NCBI RefSeq assembly: GCF_020621385.1
Contig: NZ_JAESVA010000001.1
Coordinates: 806,001-870,000 of the forward strand
Source: Acidisoma cellulosilyticum
Lineage (GTDB): Bacteria; Pseudomonadota; Alphaproteobacteria; Acetobacterales; Acetobacteraceae
Length of the DNA: 64,000 nucleotides
Reading direction: 5' to 3'
Position 1 is the stretch's first letter, and the number at the start of each line of letters is the position of its first letter. Both the position numbers and the translations under genes were made by a program. Below, in pieces: positions 1 through 11,227 of the stretch. The notes beneath the pieces are model-generated. The model was not told where the DNA came from. It did no database searches and saw only the letters and a list, made by a program, of their open reading frames with translations.

Positions 1-1
1 T

Positions 2-592
2 GCCCTGCTGTATCGTCTTCCGGATGAGGGATGGTCCGCCGGACCTTACGCACCGCTGCAGGATGCGCAGCGGGCCATGCGCCTCGTCCGTGCTCAAGCT
101 GGCCTTCAGGACGGCAGGATCGGCGTTCTCGGCTTCTCATCCGGCGGGCATCTGATGGGCATGACGGCAACGCGATTTGATAAAGCATCCTATGCACCGG
201 TCGACGCGGTGGATCGGCTTTCGGCGCGGCCTGACAATGCGGCCTTGATCTATCCGGTCATCACCCTTGAGCCACCCTATGACAATACATCGACAAGGCG
301 CGTGCTGATCGGACAGACCCCGAGCGCGGCGGAGAGCGCGGACTGGTCCGTGCAGACCGCGGTCCGGAAAAACGGCCCGCCGGTCTTTCTCGTCCAGGCC
401 GACGACGACCCGATCTCCAACCCCGCGAATACGCGGATCATGGCGCAAGCCTGTGCCAAAGCCGACGTGCCGGTGGAGTGGCATAGGCTCGCCCAAGGCG
501 GCCATGGTTTCGGCATGGGACAGCCGGGGAGCGATACCGCGCTTTGGCCCGGCTGGTATCAGGAATGGCTGCAGCGGCAGGGCATGCTTTAA
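2..592 (+). CDS. alpha/beta hydrolase, partial (5' end outside window)
   Basis: The frame is open from base 2, so the gene begins upstream of the window. The visible 196 residues carry the nucleophile elbow GFSSGGH, an acid region VQADDDPIS and a late GGHGFG that supplies the catalytic histidine. This is the Ser-Asp-His triad of the esterase/xylan-esterase-like (BD-FAE) branch of alpha/beta hydrolases. Such proteins hydrolyse small acyl esters, often on sugars; the substrate cannot be told here. The first ATG in frame, at 77, would cut off the N-terminal beta strands and is not the real start. Confidence 0.8.
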   Translation, partial: ALLYRLPDEGWSAGPYAPLQDAQRAMRLVRAQAGLQDGRIGVLGFSSGGHLMGMTATRFDKASYAPVDAVDRLSARPDNAALIYPVITLEPPYDNTSTRRVLIGQTPSAAESADWSVQTAVRKNGPPVFLVQADDDPISNPANTRIMAQACAKADVPVEWHRLAQGGHGFGMGQPGSDTALWPGWYQEWLQRQGML

Positions 593-842
593 ATCAGGCT
601 GCAATGCGCATCGGCTATCGACCCAAACAGGGCATAGGCCAACTCGGAAAACGACCCCAGAAGCGGACATTCATCGCTGGCGCATGCCTAAGGCAACGCG
701 GTCGGAGTGGAGCGGCGCCTGTGAGCATAAGCGAACAGGAAACGCTCTAAACGCTGACCCAGGCAAAAGCCTCGATCATTAGCGGACGTCCTTGTTGGTT
801 TTGCGTAAAGTCTCTCGATGAGAGGCACCGGGGCGGTCATCG

Positions 843-1748
843 ATGAGTTTTGAAGCGAACCCAAGGAATGAGGCTTGGAAGCGGTTGCTGCCTCTGGCGC
901 CGCATGACGCGCGTGCGGGCGGCAGCGCGGACGATGTTCCATCCATCTCCGCCTTCGTGGCCCGGCAACGCGAACACTTCAAGGAACTGACGCTGCCGAC
1001 GAACGGACTTATCGTGCTTCTGGAGGGCAAGAAGGAGGTTCGCTTTGGCATTGACCGATACCTCTATCGTCCCGGTGAGGCCTTTGTCGCACTGGCCGGT
1101 GCCGTAATGGATGTCACCAACTTCCCAGACACTTTGTCCGAGCACTATCGCGCCCTGTTTGTGCGGCTGCCACGCTCGTTGATGATCGAGGCCGCACGGC
1201 GCTGGCCGCAGTTCTCCAACCCGGTATCGCCGCCCCATCTCAGCCGCCTTCCGGTCGATGCGATCCTTACCGATACGCTTATTCACGCGGTCGGGCGCGG
1301 CTATGGGTCGGGTCAATCCACAGTCTCGCAGCCACTCGCACAGCACCGCTTCCTGGAAATCGTTCTTGTTCTGGCGGAGCGCGGAGCGATCTCGCTGACA
1401 CCGAAATATGCTGAGCAATCCTTTGCCGATGCCCTGCGCCAGTTCATTCGCCACCGGCTGCACCATCCCTGGACCGCGGCAGAGGTGGCCCAGCATTTCG
1501 GCTGCTCGGTCGCGACCTTGCGGCGGCGGTTGCTGGCCGAAGGCCAAAGTTTCGCCAAGCTTCTCCTGGCCGAGCGTATGGCCGCAGCCCGCATCCTGCT
1601 GACCGAGCGGGGTGCCGAGGTCGCGGATACGCTCGCCGCGACAGGGTTCGCGTCCCGATCCCATTTCGCCGTGCATTACCGGCGCCTCTATGGCGAGACG
1701 CCATCGAGCGCCCGCGCCCGGGCGAGGGAACCGACCGTCCCGATTTGA
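843..1748 (+). CDS. AraC family transcriptional regulator
   Basis: A 301-residue protein. The last ~100 residues form the double helix-turn-helix of AraC/XylS regulators (WTAAEVAQHFGCSVATLRRRL, then the second helix pair around FASRSHFAVHYRRLYGETP). The N-terminal ~170 residues look like the cupin-type sensing half. It is upstream of and codirectional with the YbhB-like gene at 1839. The ligand and target promoters are unknown. The 250 bases before it (593-842) hold no gene I can support. Confidence 0.85.
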   Translation: MSFEANPRNEAWKRLLPLAPHDARAGGSADDVPSISAFVARQREHFKELTLPTNGLIVLLEGKKEVRFGIDRYLYRPGEAFVALAGAVMDVTNFPDTLSEHYRALFVRLPRSLMIEAARRWPQFSNPVSPPHLSRLPVDAILTDTLIHAVGRGYGSGQSTVSQPLAQHRFLEIVLVLAERGAISLTPKYAEQSFADALRQFIRHRLHHPWTAAEVAQHFGCSVATLRRRLLAEGQSFAKLLLAERMAAARILLTERGAEVADTLAATGFASRSHFAVHYRRLYGETPSSARARAREPTVPI

Positions 1749-1838
1749 TTGGCTTCGGCGCATTCCTGCTCGTTTCGGGCCGTCATCCCCCGTTTCCCAC
1801 GGATAGTTTTGGGCGGTCACACAGCCCGGAGCGATCCC

Positions 1839-2528
1839 ATGCGCACTCTCATTCGAGTCTCTTCCCTGGCCTTCGTCGGCACCTGTCTTCTGGCCTCCGC
1901 AAGTGCGGCGGCGGACCTCACCGTCACGTTCGGCGAAACAGGGGCCCACGGCGTCATCGCGGATCGTTATGCCTTCTGCCCGCCCGCCGGCACGAAGGGG
2001 GCCGATATCAGCCCGGCCGTCACGTGGTCGGCGGGACCGAGCGGCACGCGGTCTTATGCCCTGCGTATGCAAGACCTCGACGTACCGGCCAGCTTCGACC
2101 AGATCGAAAAGCCCGGCGTTACCATCCCGTCGGATGCGCCGCGGATCAGCGTTGACCATTGGGTTCTGGCCGATATCCCGGTCCAGATTCATGCGCTGGC
2201 CGAAGGCGCGGATAGCGCGGGCTTCGTCAAGGGAGGCAAGCCGACGGGGCCCACCAGCCACGGCGTGCGCGGCACGAACATCTATGCCAGATTCCTGGCC
2301 GCCAAGCCTGGCATGGCAGGCCCCTATGGCGGCTATGATGGCCCCTGTCCGCCGCGCAACGACCAGCGTCCACATCGCTATGTGGTAGAGGTCTTCGCGC
2401 TGAACATCGGCAGCCTGACGCTGCCCATTGGCTTTACCGGCGCCGAGATGGCCAAAGCCATGGCAGGCCACATTCTGGCGCAGGGGCAAGCCTCGGCTGT
2501 CTACAGCCGATGGAAGACCAAGATGTGA
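1839..2528 (+). CDS. YbhB/YbcL (PEBP) family protein, secreted
   Basis: 229 residues, a phosphatidylethanolamine-binding / Raf-kinase-inhibitor-like fold. The start at 1839 is chosen because it gives a clean signal peptide (MRTLIRVSSLAFVG then an Ala-rich h-region ending ASAAAD); the frame is open further upstream but without one. Family marks are DLDVPASFDQIEKPGV and the conserved DHWVLADIP (usually H-W-hydrophobic). Bacterial members are periplasmic or cytosolic proteins of poorly defined role; the signal peptide suggests the periplasm. Confidence 0.8.
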   Translation: MRTLIRVSSLAFVGTCLLASASAAADLTVTFGETGAHGVIADRYAFCPPAGTKGADISPAVTWSAGPSGTRSYALRMQDLDVPASFDQIEKPGVTIPSDAPRISVDHWVLADIPVQIHALAEGADSAGFVKGGKPTGPTSHGVRGTNIYARFLAAKPGMAGPYGGYDGPCPPRNDQRPHRYVVEVFALNIGSLTLPIGFTGAEMAKAMAGHILAQGQASAVYSRWKTKM

Positions 2529-2684
2529 GCCATGGCAGCGCGGTCTTGCGGAGGGGCTGCATGCCTCTACTGCCGCACCGGCATCGTTGAGGACTGATGA
2601 TGTTCCTTATCGAACAGCCGGTAACGACCCGATGCAGCCGTTAACGGTACCTTCGGGCAGTCCCGAAAGCGGATGTCGGCGGCC

Positions 2685-3584
2685 TCACCATGAATGAGGG
2701 TAGCGAAGAGCATCGATCAGCAGCTTAAACGCCGACGAGCCATGTCTGCGGCTTGGGTAATACAGATGATACCCGGGGAAAGGCGGACACCAGTCTTCCA
2801 GCACCCGGATCAACCGACCTTGGGCGATATCTTCGAGGGCTTGATCCTCTGGCATATAGGCGAGGCCCAGACCATCCCGCACCGATTGCAAGCGCAACAC
2901 CGCGTTATTGAAAACAAGCTGCCCCTCGACCCGCACGCGTAGCTCACGGCCGTCTTTTTCAAACTCCCACGGAAACAGCCCGCCATACGTCGGTAGCCGG
3001 AAATTGATGCAGTTATGTCCCGTCAAATCGGCTGGTATCAGCGGGCGCGGATGGCGGTCGAAATAGCTGGCTGAGCCGACGACGGCGACACGCATATCCG
3101 GCGCGATCCGGACAGCGATCATGTCTTTGGCGACCTGCTCGCCTAGGCGCACGCCAGCGTCATAGCCTTCGGCGACAATGTCCGTCAGGCCGAGATCAAC
3201 GATGATTTCTACCCGAATGTCAGGATGGTCGATCAGAAACCGTTTGAGGGCCGGTTGCAGCACAGTCACCGCCGGATGTTCGCCTGCAGAAATTCTGATC
3301 GTGCCGGACGGCTTGTCCCGCAAGGCGCTCAATGCCGCCAGTTCGTGTTCCATTTCATCGAAGCGTGGGGCGAGCGTCCGCATGAGCCGATCACCAGCCT
3401 CAGTTGGCAGGAGGCTTCTGGTGTTACGGCTCAGAAGCCGCACGCCAAGACGGGTTTCCAGACCCTTGATGGTCTGGCTTAGGGCAGACTGCGACACCCC
3501 CAGTTTGGCGGCAGCCCGGGTGAAGCTGCGCTTACGGGCAACCACCACGAAAGCGGCCAGGCTATTGTAGTTCTCGGTGCTCAA
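2685..3584 (-). CDS. LysR family transcriptional regulator
   Basis: 299 residues. The N-terminal winged HTH (about residues 5-65: FTRAAAKLGVSQSALSQTIKGLE) and C-terminal substrate-binding domain are both present. The start codon is TTG at 3584, preceded by AAGGTG; no in-frame ATG gives a complete HTH. It is divergent from the SDR/flavodoxin/aldo-keto reductase operon that begins at 3718, so it most likely regulates that operon. The effector is unknown. Confidence 0.88.
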   Translation of the reverse strand: MSTENYNSLAAFVVVARKRSFTRAAAKLGVSQSALSQTIKGLETRLGVRLLSRNTRSLLPTEAGDRLMRTLAPRFDEMEHELAALSALRDKPSGTIRISAGEHPAVTVLQPALKRFLIDHPDIRVEIIVDLGLTDIVAEGYDAGVRLGEQVAKDMIAVRIAPDMRVAVVGSASYFDRHPRPLIPADLTGHNCINFRLPTYGGLFPWEFEKDGRELRVRVEGQLVFNNAVLRLQSVRDGLGLAYMPEDQALEDIAQGRLIRVLEDWCPPFPGYHLYYPSRRHGSSAFKLLIDALRYPHSW

Positions 3585-3717
3585 CTATTAGGTCACCTTA
3601 TGACGGCATGCTGATTACCCCTTCTTATCGAAGTTAGGCCCCGAGGTTAAGTAAGAGGCCGAGCAAAGGCCGGTCAGAAAAGACCCGATCAGCCTTTCAT
3701 CCGAAAAGGAGATGCGC

Positions 3718-4551
3718 ATGACGACATGGCTCATCACCGGCTGTTCCGCCGGTTTGGGGCGCAGTCTGGCCCAGGCTGTCCTCAAGGCAGGGTTCAATGT
3801 GGTTGTCACTGCCCGGAACCCGGATTCAGTCGCGGATATCGTCTCGGCCTATCCGAAGACGGCGGTCGCAGCCGCGCTCGATGTCACCGACCGCCAAGCC
3901 ATTGACCGCGTGGTCGCCCTAGCCGGGGAGCGGTTCGGCGGCATCGATGTGCTGGTGAACAACGCGGGGTACGGCTATCGCGCGGCGGTTGAGGAAGGCG
4001 ACGAGGAAGAGGTGGCCGCGCTCTTTGCGACCAATGTGTTCGGCCCCGTATCGGTCATAAAGGCTGTCTTGCCGGGCATGAGGGAGCGGAAGACCGGGAC
4101 GATCGTCAATATCAGTTCCATTGCGGCACAGCGCTCCTCACCCGGTTCGGGCTTCTATTCGGCGACCAAGCGTGCCCTGGAAGGGTTGTCCGACGCACTT
4201 CGGAAAGAAGTGGCACCGCTTGGCATCAAGGTTCTGATCGTAGAGCCCGGCGCCTTCCGCACCGAGTTTGCGGGCCGGTCGCTGCGTGGCAGCGATAAGG
4301 GTCTTGATGCCTATGCCACCACTGCCGGCCCACGTCGCAAAGGGACCGACAAGACGCACGGCACCCAGCCGGGTGATCCGGATCTTGCCGCGCAAGTCAT
4401 GATGGACACCATCATGGGCGGCGATCTCCCGGTGCGGCTGCTGCTGGGTCGTGATGCCATCGCGGTCGTGGGCGAGGAAATCGAGGCGCAGCGGGCCGAG
4501 ATCAAGGCATGGTCTGACGTCAGCGTCAAAACTGATTTCACCAATCGTTAG
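3718..4551 (+). CDS. SDR family oxidoreductase
   Basis: A classical short-chain dehydrogenase of about 277 residues. Seen are the nucleotide-binding motif TGCSAGLGRSLA near the N-terminus, NNAGYGY, and the catalytic Ser (ISSIAAQRSS) followed by YSATK (Tyr-x3-Lys). The start at 3718 is preferred to the ATG at 3712 because AAGGAG lies at proper distance from it. It is the first gene of an operon with a flavodoxin (next codon after its stop) and two aldo-keto reductases. It probably reduces a carbonyl with NAD(P)H; the substrate is not known. Confidence 0.85.
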   Translation: MTTWLITGCSAGLGRSLAQAVLKAGFNVVVTARNPDSVADIVSAYPKTAVAAALDVTDRQAIDRVVALAGERFGGIDVLVNNAGYGYRAAVEEGDEEEVAALFATNVFGPVSVIKAVLPGMRERKTGTIVNISSIAAQRSSPGSGFYSATKRALEGLSDALRKEVAPLGIKVLIVEPGAFRTEFAGRSLRGSDKGLDAYATTAGPRRKGTDKTHGTQPGDPDLAAQVMMDTIMGGDLPVRLLLGRDAIAVVGEEIEAQRAEIKAWSDVSVKTDFTNR

Positions 4552-7138
<2,587 letters not shown>

Positions 7139-7244
7139 GACGCTTAACCGTCTCCGCTCGCCTCGGCTATGAAAGCTCATCCCAGTTTAATCGACAATAA
7201 AGCCGATTGTTTGATCGGTTCTCAGGGCGCGACACAGCGGAGAT

Positions 7245-7287
7245 GGCAGAGATTTGGGGACCGAAGGCTTAAACTCAAATCTCTGCC
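7245..7287. repeat. 12-bp perfect inverted repeat between convergent genes
   Basis: GGCAGAGATTTG at 7245-7256 and its exact complement CAAATCTCTGCC at 7276-7287 enclose 19 bases. It lies in the 285-base gap between the aldo-keto reductase and the convergent LysR gene, which otherwise shows no gene. There is no T-tract on either side, so it is not a classic intrinsic terminator; a U-poor terminator or a remnant of a small transposable element are both possible. Confidence 0.5.
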
Positions 7288-7423
7288 ACACCGACAACTC
7301 ACTGCCTTAGATAAACCGCTCTCAAAAACACACTGATTGTCAGCTAAACACAGTTCCGATCCGAAAACCGACAGGCTGCTTTCCCCCCATCTCGGCCATT
7401 AACTCTATTGCTCGGGCCTTCGG

Positions 7424-8368
7424 TCACATCCTGACACGGGCAACGAGCGGTTCATCCCACGGCCCGCCGACAGTCGTCGACACGAAATCCAGAAAGGCGC
7501 GCACCTTGGCCGGCGGCAGATGGCGCGACGGATGATAGACATGGAGCGGAAAATGCTCCCCGTTCCAATCCGGAAACAGCTCGATCAGCCGCCCGCTTTC
7601 CAGAAGCGGCGCCATGCCCAGCACCATAGGCTGGGCGATGCCAAGCCCTGCCAGACAGGCGGAGACCGAGGTTGTCGCATCATCCAAAATCAACCTTCCA
7701 TGGACGTTGACCGGTAGAATCTGGCCATCGCGATGAAATTCCCAGTCGAAAGGCCGGCCAGTCGCAGGGTCACGGAACAGCAGGCATTCATGGCTTGGCG
7801 TCGCCAAATCCTCCGGATGCGCAGGCCTTCCGTACCGCGCGATATAGGATGGCGCCGCGCAGGTCATGATCCGCGTGTCCAGAAGCTTGCGGGTGATCAG
7901 GGCGGAGGGTTCGGGCTCCCCAAACCGTACCGCCGCGTCGAAACCGTCCGAGATCAGATCGCCCAGCCGATCCCGCACCACCACATCCAGTTCCAGCTTC
8001 GGATAGCTGTCCAGAAAGGCCTGCAGGCGTGGCACCAGAAGCAGGGAGGCGAACCAGGGGTCGCAATTGATGCGCAACCGGCCCTGCACCGCCTGCGCTT
8101 CCCCGGCAGCCGAGCGCGTCGCCTCCTCCATCCCAGCCACAAGGGGTGCCAAGTCCGCGACCAGACGGCGGCCGGCGGCGGTCAGGGTCGTCGCACGCGG
8201 ATTGCGGTCGAACAGCCGCAGAGCGAGCCGTGCTTCCAGCCGCCCGATGGCACGACTGACGCCGGAGGGGGTCAGGCCCAGCACCTCCGCCGCTCGGGCG
8301 AAGCTGCCGGTCTCCGCCACCGCCATCAGCGTGCCGACACCGCTCAACAGCCGCCCGTCAAAATCCAT
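7424..8368 (-). CDS. LysR family transcriptional regulator
   Basis: 314 residues. The N-terminal HTH (FARAAEVLGLTPSGVSRAIGRLEARL) is followed by a LysR substrate-binding domain. The ATG start at 8368 faces the SDR gene at 8477 across a short divergent promoter region, the usual arrangement for a LysR regulator and its target. The effector is unknown. Confidence 0.88.
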   Translation of the reverse strand: MDFDGRLLSGVGTLMAVAETGSFARAAEVLGLTPSGVSRAIGRLEARLALRLFDRNPRATTLTAAGRRLVADLAPLVAGMEEATRSAAGEAQAVQGRLRINCDPWFASLLLVPRLQAFLDSYPKLELDVVVRDRLGDLISDGFDAAVRFGEPEPSALITRKLLDTRIMTCAAPSYIARYGRPAHPEDLATPSHECLLFRDPATGRPFDWEFHRDGQILPVNVHGRLILDDATTSVSACLAGLGIAQPMVLGMAPLLESGRLIELFPDWNGEHFPLHVYHPSRHLPPAKVRAFLDFVSTTVGGPWDEPLVARVRM

Positions 8369-8476
8369 GGTGATTTTCGGTCATCTATAGGCTGACAAAG
8401 ATGCGCTCACGTCATCCTATATCCAAGGGCTATCTCTCCCCTCGCGGCGGGTTCGCCGCCGAAATTGGAGGCTAAC

Positions 8477-9199
8477 ATGACATTGAACGCCAAAACCGTG
8501 GTCGTGCTGGGCGGAACATCCGGCATCGGCTTCGCCATCGCGGAAGGTGTGGCGGCGGCCGGCGGCAAACCCATCATCGTCTCGCGCTCACAGGCCAATG
8601 TGGACGCGGCTTTGAGCAAGCTGCCCCAGGGCGCGGAAGGCCATGCGGTCGACCTCACGGATGAGGCAGCCTTGGCCGCGCTGTTCGCGACCATCGGCAC
8701 GCTCGATCATCTCGCCTATACGGCCGGTGAAAGTCTGATGATGGGCCCGCTGACGGAGATGGACCTGACGGCCGCACGGCGCTTCACGGAAACCCGTTTC
8801 TGGGGGGCGGTCGCGGCTGCCAAACACGCGGCCCCGCGCATCCGGCCCGGCGGGTCCATCGTGTTCAGTTCCGGCATCGCGGGCGCACGTCCGCCGCAAG
8901 GCGGCTGGTCCATGGGCGCCAGCATCTGTGCGGGGATGGAGGGGCTGACGCGGGCGCTGGCCATCGAACTCGCGCCGACGCGCGTCAACCTCGTCTCACC
9001 GGGCTTTATCCGCACGCCGCTGTGGCGCGACATTCCGGAAGCCGACCGTGAGGCATTGTTTGCCTCAGTCGGCGCCAAGCTGCCGGTCGGCCGCGTGGGT
9101 GAGCCAGGGGAAATCGCCGCTGCCTACCTGTTCCTGATGCAGGCCGGTTTCACCACCGGGCATGTTCTGGTCGCCGATGGCGGCGGATTGCTGGTCTGA
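8477..9199 (+). CDS. SDR family oxidoreductase
   Basis: 240 residues from the ATG at 8477, which has GGAGG seven bases upstream; the frame could also open at a TTG at 8465 but that overlaps the ribosome binding site. Seen are GGTSGIGFAIAEG and a C-terminal VADGGGLLV typical of complete classical SDRs. The usual YxxxK is not obvious: after SGIAGARPPQGGWSMG the expected Tyr is not where it should be, so catalysis may be altered. Divergent from the LysR gene at 7424-8368. Confidence 0.75.
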   Translation: MTLNAKTVVVLGGTSGIGFAIAEGVAAAGGKPIIVSRSQANVDAALSKLPQGAEGHAVDLTDEAALAALFATIGTLDHLAYTAGESLMMGPLTEMDLTAARRFTETRFWGAVAAAKHAAPRIRPGGSIVFSSGIAGARPPQGGWSMGASICAGMEGLTRALAIELAPTRVNLVSPGFIRTPLWRDIPEADREALFASVGAKLPVGRVGEPGEIAAAYLFLMQAGFTTGHVLVADGGGLLV

Positions 9200-9209
9200 T
9201 CCCCAAGGC

Positions 9210-10676
9210 TCACGGACAAAACGGGTCCTCGTCGCGCGGCCAATAGCGCGACGAGCGGCGCGTATAGGAAATCTGGCCGAAATCCTGGGACAAGGCGCCG
9301 GGCGACGAGGCATAGAGCACGTCGCCCGCGATCGGCGCGAAGCCGGCATAGAAATGCTGGTTGGATTTCACGACCAGAATGTGCTGCGTTGCCGGGTCAA
9401 GCCCAAGCGTCACCATCGCCTCCGGATGGAAAGCCTGGCCGCGTAGGCTGCACAGGATGATGTTGATCCCCTGCGACTGCACCCAGGCGCAGGCACCGAG
9501 CGACACCGGCGCATCACCGAAACGCTGATAGACCTCATCAGCCAATCCCATGACCTGGACGGAAAGATCGACCGGCGTACCGGAACTCACCCCGCATTTG
9601 CCGCCGATGCGCAGGTCAAGACTCGCACCCAGCCCGGCCTCCTGACAGAAGCGCACGGCCATCGGGTCCCACAGATAGCCGATGGTGATGCGCGCGATAC
9701 GCCGCTCCAGGGCCGCTTGCAGAAAGAACGTGGCATCGCCCGGCGCGCCGCCGCCGGGATTATCCGCGACATCGGCAATCACGATGGGAAAGCCCGGCTT
9801 GTCCTCGGCCAGTTCCAGCGCGACCTCCAGCGCAGCGTCGATGGTCAGGCAATGGGGCAGAACCTCCTTGCGCTGCGCGAACAGAGCCTCCCCGTAATGA
9901 CGTGCTGTGGCAGCCGCCTTCTCGGCGTCACCATCGGCCACCGCCAGCAGCTTGACGCCGACATCCGCCACATCCGCCCAGGGAAAGCCGTGGATGAGCG
10001 ACAGCGACAGGATGCCGTCGCGTCCTTCATGCGCCGCCAGATGATCCACGAAATCGCGCATCGGCTGGGCGGTCGGGCGGAACATGCCGATCATGCGGCA
10101 ATCGAAGACGGCCATCACCGGTTGCGTGCGTCCGGCGGCGGCATCTTCGATCAGCGTGAACAGGTCATCGGCACGGGCCGGAATATCGACATGCGGATAT
10201 TCCTTATAGGTCAGCAGCACCGTGGCGGAATCAACCATCGCGTCCGTCAGGTGGCAATGCAGATCAAGCTCCACGCCGATCGGCACAGCGGGACCGACAA
10301 TCGCGCGAACGCGGGTAAGTACCTCGCCCTCGCAATCCTCATAGCCGTCCGCGACCATGGCGCCGTGCAAGGCGAGCAACACGATATCGGGTTTCGCGGC
10401 CTCAAGATCACGCAGGATCTCGTCGCGGAAACCTTCGAACACCGGCCGCGTGGTGATGCCGCCCGGCTCGGCATAGGCACACAGGCTTTCCGCCACCTCC
10501 CAACCCAGCGCCTCCGCCCGGCGGCGCCAGACATACAAATGCGCCGAGCAGTAGTTTTCCGGCCGGGACGTGGCATCGCCATGGGCGACGAACCCGTCCG
10601 CGAAAGCGCGCGCGCCGGTCGGCAGCGGGGCAAAGGTATTGGTCTCGGTATCAAGCGCCGCGATGAAAATTTTCAT
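9210..10676 (-). CDS. M81 family metallopeptidase (MlrC/microcystinase C-like)
   Basis: 488 residues. The N-terminal MKIFIAALDTETNTFAPLPTG, the LDLHCHLT metal-binding stretch and the DVADNPGGGAPGD motif are typical of the DUF1485/M81 family, to which MlrC of microcystin breakdown belongs. Most members are in non-cyanotoxin settings and have unknown peptide substrates. Its ATG overlaps the stop of the upstream ogt gene (ATGA at 10673-10676), so it is translationally coupled to a DNA-repair operon, an odd partnership. Confidence 0.8.
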   Translation of the reverse strand: MKIFIAALDTETNTFAPLPTGARAFADGFVAHGDATSRPENYCSAHLYVWRRRAEALGWEVAESLCAYAEPGGITTRPVFEGFRDEILRDLEAAKPDIVLLALHGAMVADGYEDCEGEVLTRVRAIVGPAVPIGVELDLHCHLTDAMVDSATVLLTYKEYPHVDIPARADDLFTLIEDAAAGRTQPVMAVFDCRMIGMFRPTAQPMRDFVDHLAAHEGRDGILSLSLIHGFPWADVADVGVKLLAVADGDAEKAAATARHYGEALFAQRKEVLPHCLTIDAALEVALELAEDKPGFPIVIADVADNPGGGAPGDATFFLQAALERRIARITIGYLWDPMAVRFCQEAGLGASLDLRIGGKCGVSSGTPVDLSVQVMGLADEVYQRFGDAPVSLGACAWVQSQGINIILCSLRGQAFHPEAMVTLGLDPATQHILVVKSNQHFYAGFAPIAGDVLYASSPGALSQDFGQISYTRRSSRYWPRDEDPFCP

Positions 10677-11227
10677 GCGACCGAGGATAGCAGCGCCTCG
10701 CCAAGGCCGGGAAGGCCCGGTTGCCGCGTCATCGCGGGCTTCTCGTGATCCAGCAGCCAGACCTTGCGTGGAAGGCCGCCGCCATAGCCGGTCAGCGCGG
10801 CACTGGCCCCGATGACGCGATGACAGGGCACGACGATGGCGATGGGGTTGGCGCCGTTCGCCGCCCCCACGGCACGCGAGGCATTGGGACGGCCGATGCG
10901 GACAGCGAGCTTGCCGTAGCCCAGGGTCTCACCGGCCGGGATATCGCGCAAAGCGGCCCAGACCTGGCGTTGGAATTCCGTGCCTCCGGTCTTGGTTTTG
11001 ATCTTGTCGATGGCCCGGAAGTCACCCGCGAAATAGCGGTCCAAAGGATCGCGCAGCGCTTTGGGTGCTGGTTCCGGCTGCAAGGCGGCGGCCCCGTAAT
11101 GCAGCGACAGCAGGCGCCGCATGCGCGTCTCGTAATCATGGAAATCGAGGGCACGCAGAATATTGCCTTCGAAGACCAGCAGAATTTCCCCGACCGGAGA
11201 GGGGATACGGTCAATCGACAAGAGCAC
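10673..11227 (-). CDS. ogt: methylated-DNA--[protein]-cysteine S-methyltransferase
   Basis: 184 residues. It carries the active-site motif PCHRVIG, the helix-turn-helix arginine-finger region, and GYGGGLPRKVWLLDHE, all hallmarks of suicide O6-alkylguanine repair proteins. I place the start at the GTG at 11227 (VLLSIDRIPSPVG) because AAGGAG lies just upstream; a longer open frame exists but overlaps the preceding gene. It follows the Ada/AlkA fusion, overlapping its last codons. Together they form an alkylation-repair operon. Confidence 0.85.
   Translation of the reverse strand: MLLSIDRIPSPVGEILLVFEGNILRALDFHDYETRMRRLLSLHYGAAALQPEPAPKALRDPLDRYFAGDFRAIDKIKTKTGGTEFQRQVWAALRDIPAGETLGYGKLAVRIGRPNASRAVGAANGANPIAIVVPCHRVIGASAALTGYGGGLPRKVWLLDHEKPAMTRQPGLPGLGEALLSSVA

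Noticed and set aside
837-2489. A 550-codon open frame on the minus strand
   Set aside because: It is antisense to the AraC and YbhB-like genes, has Arg-rich low-complexity content and no family motif; a product of high GC.
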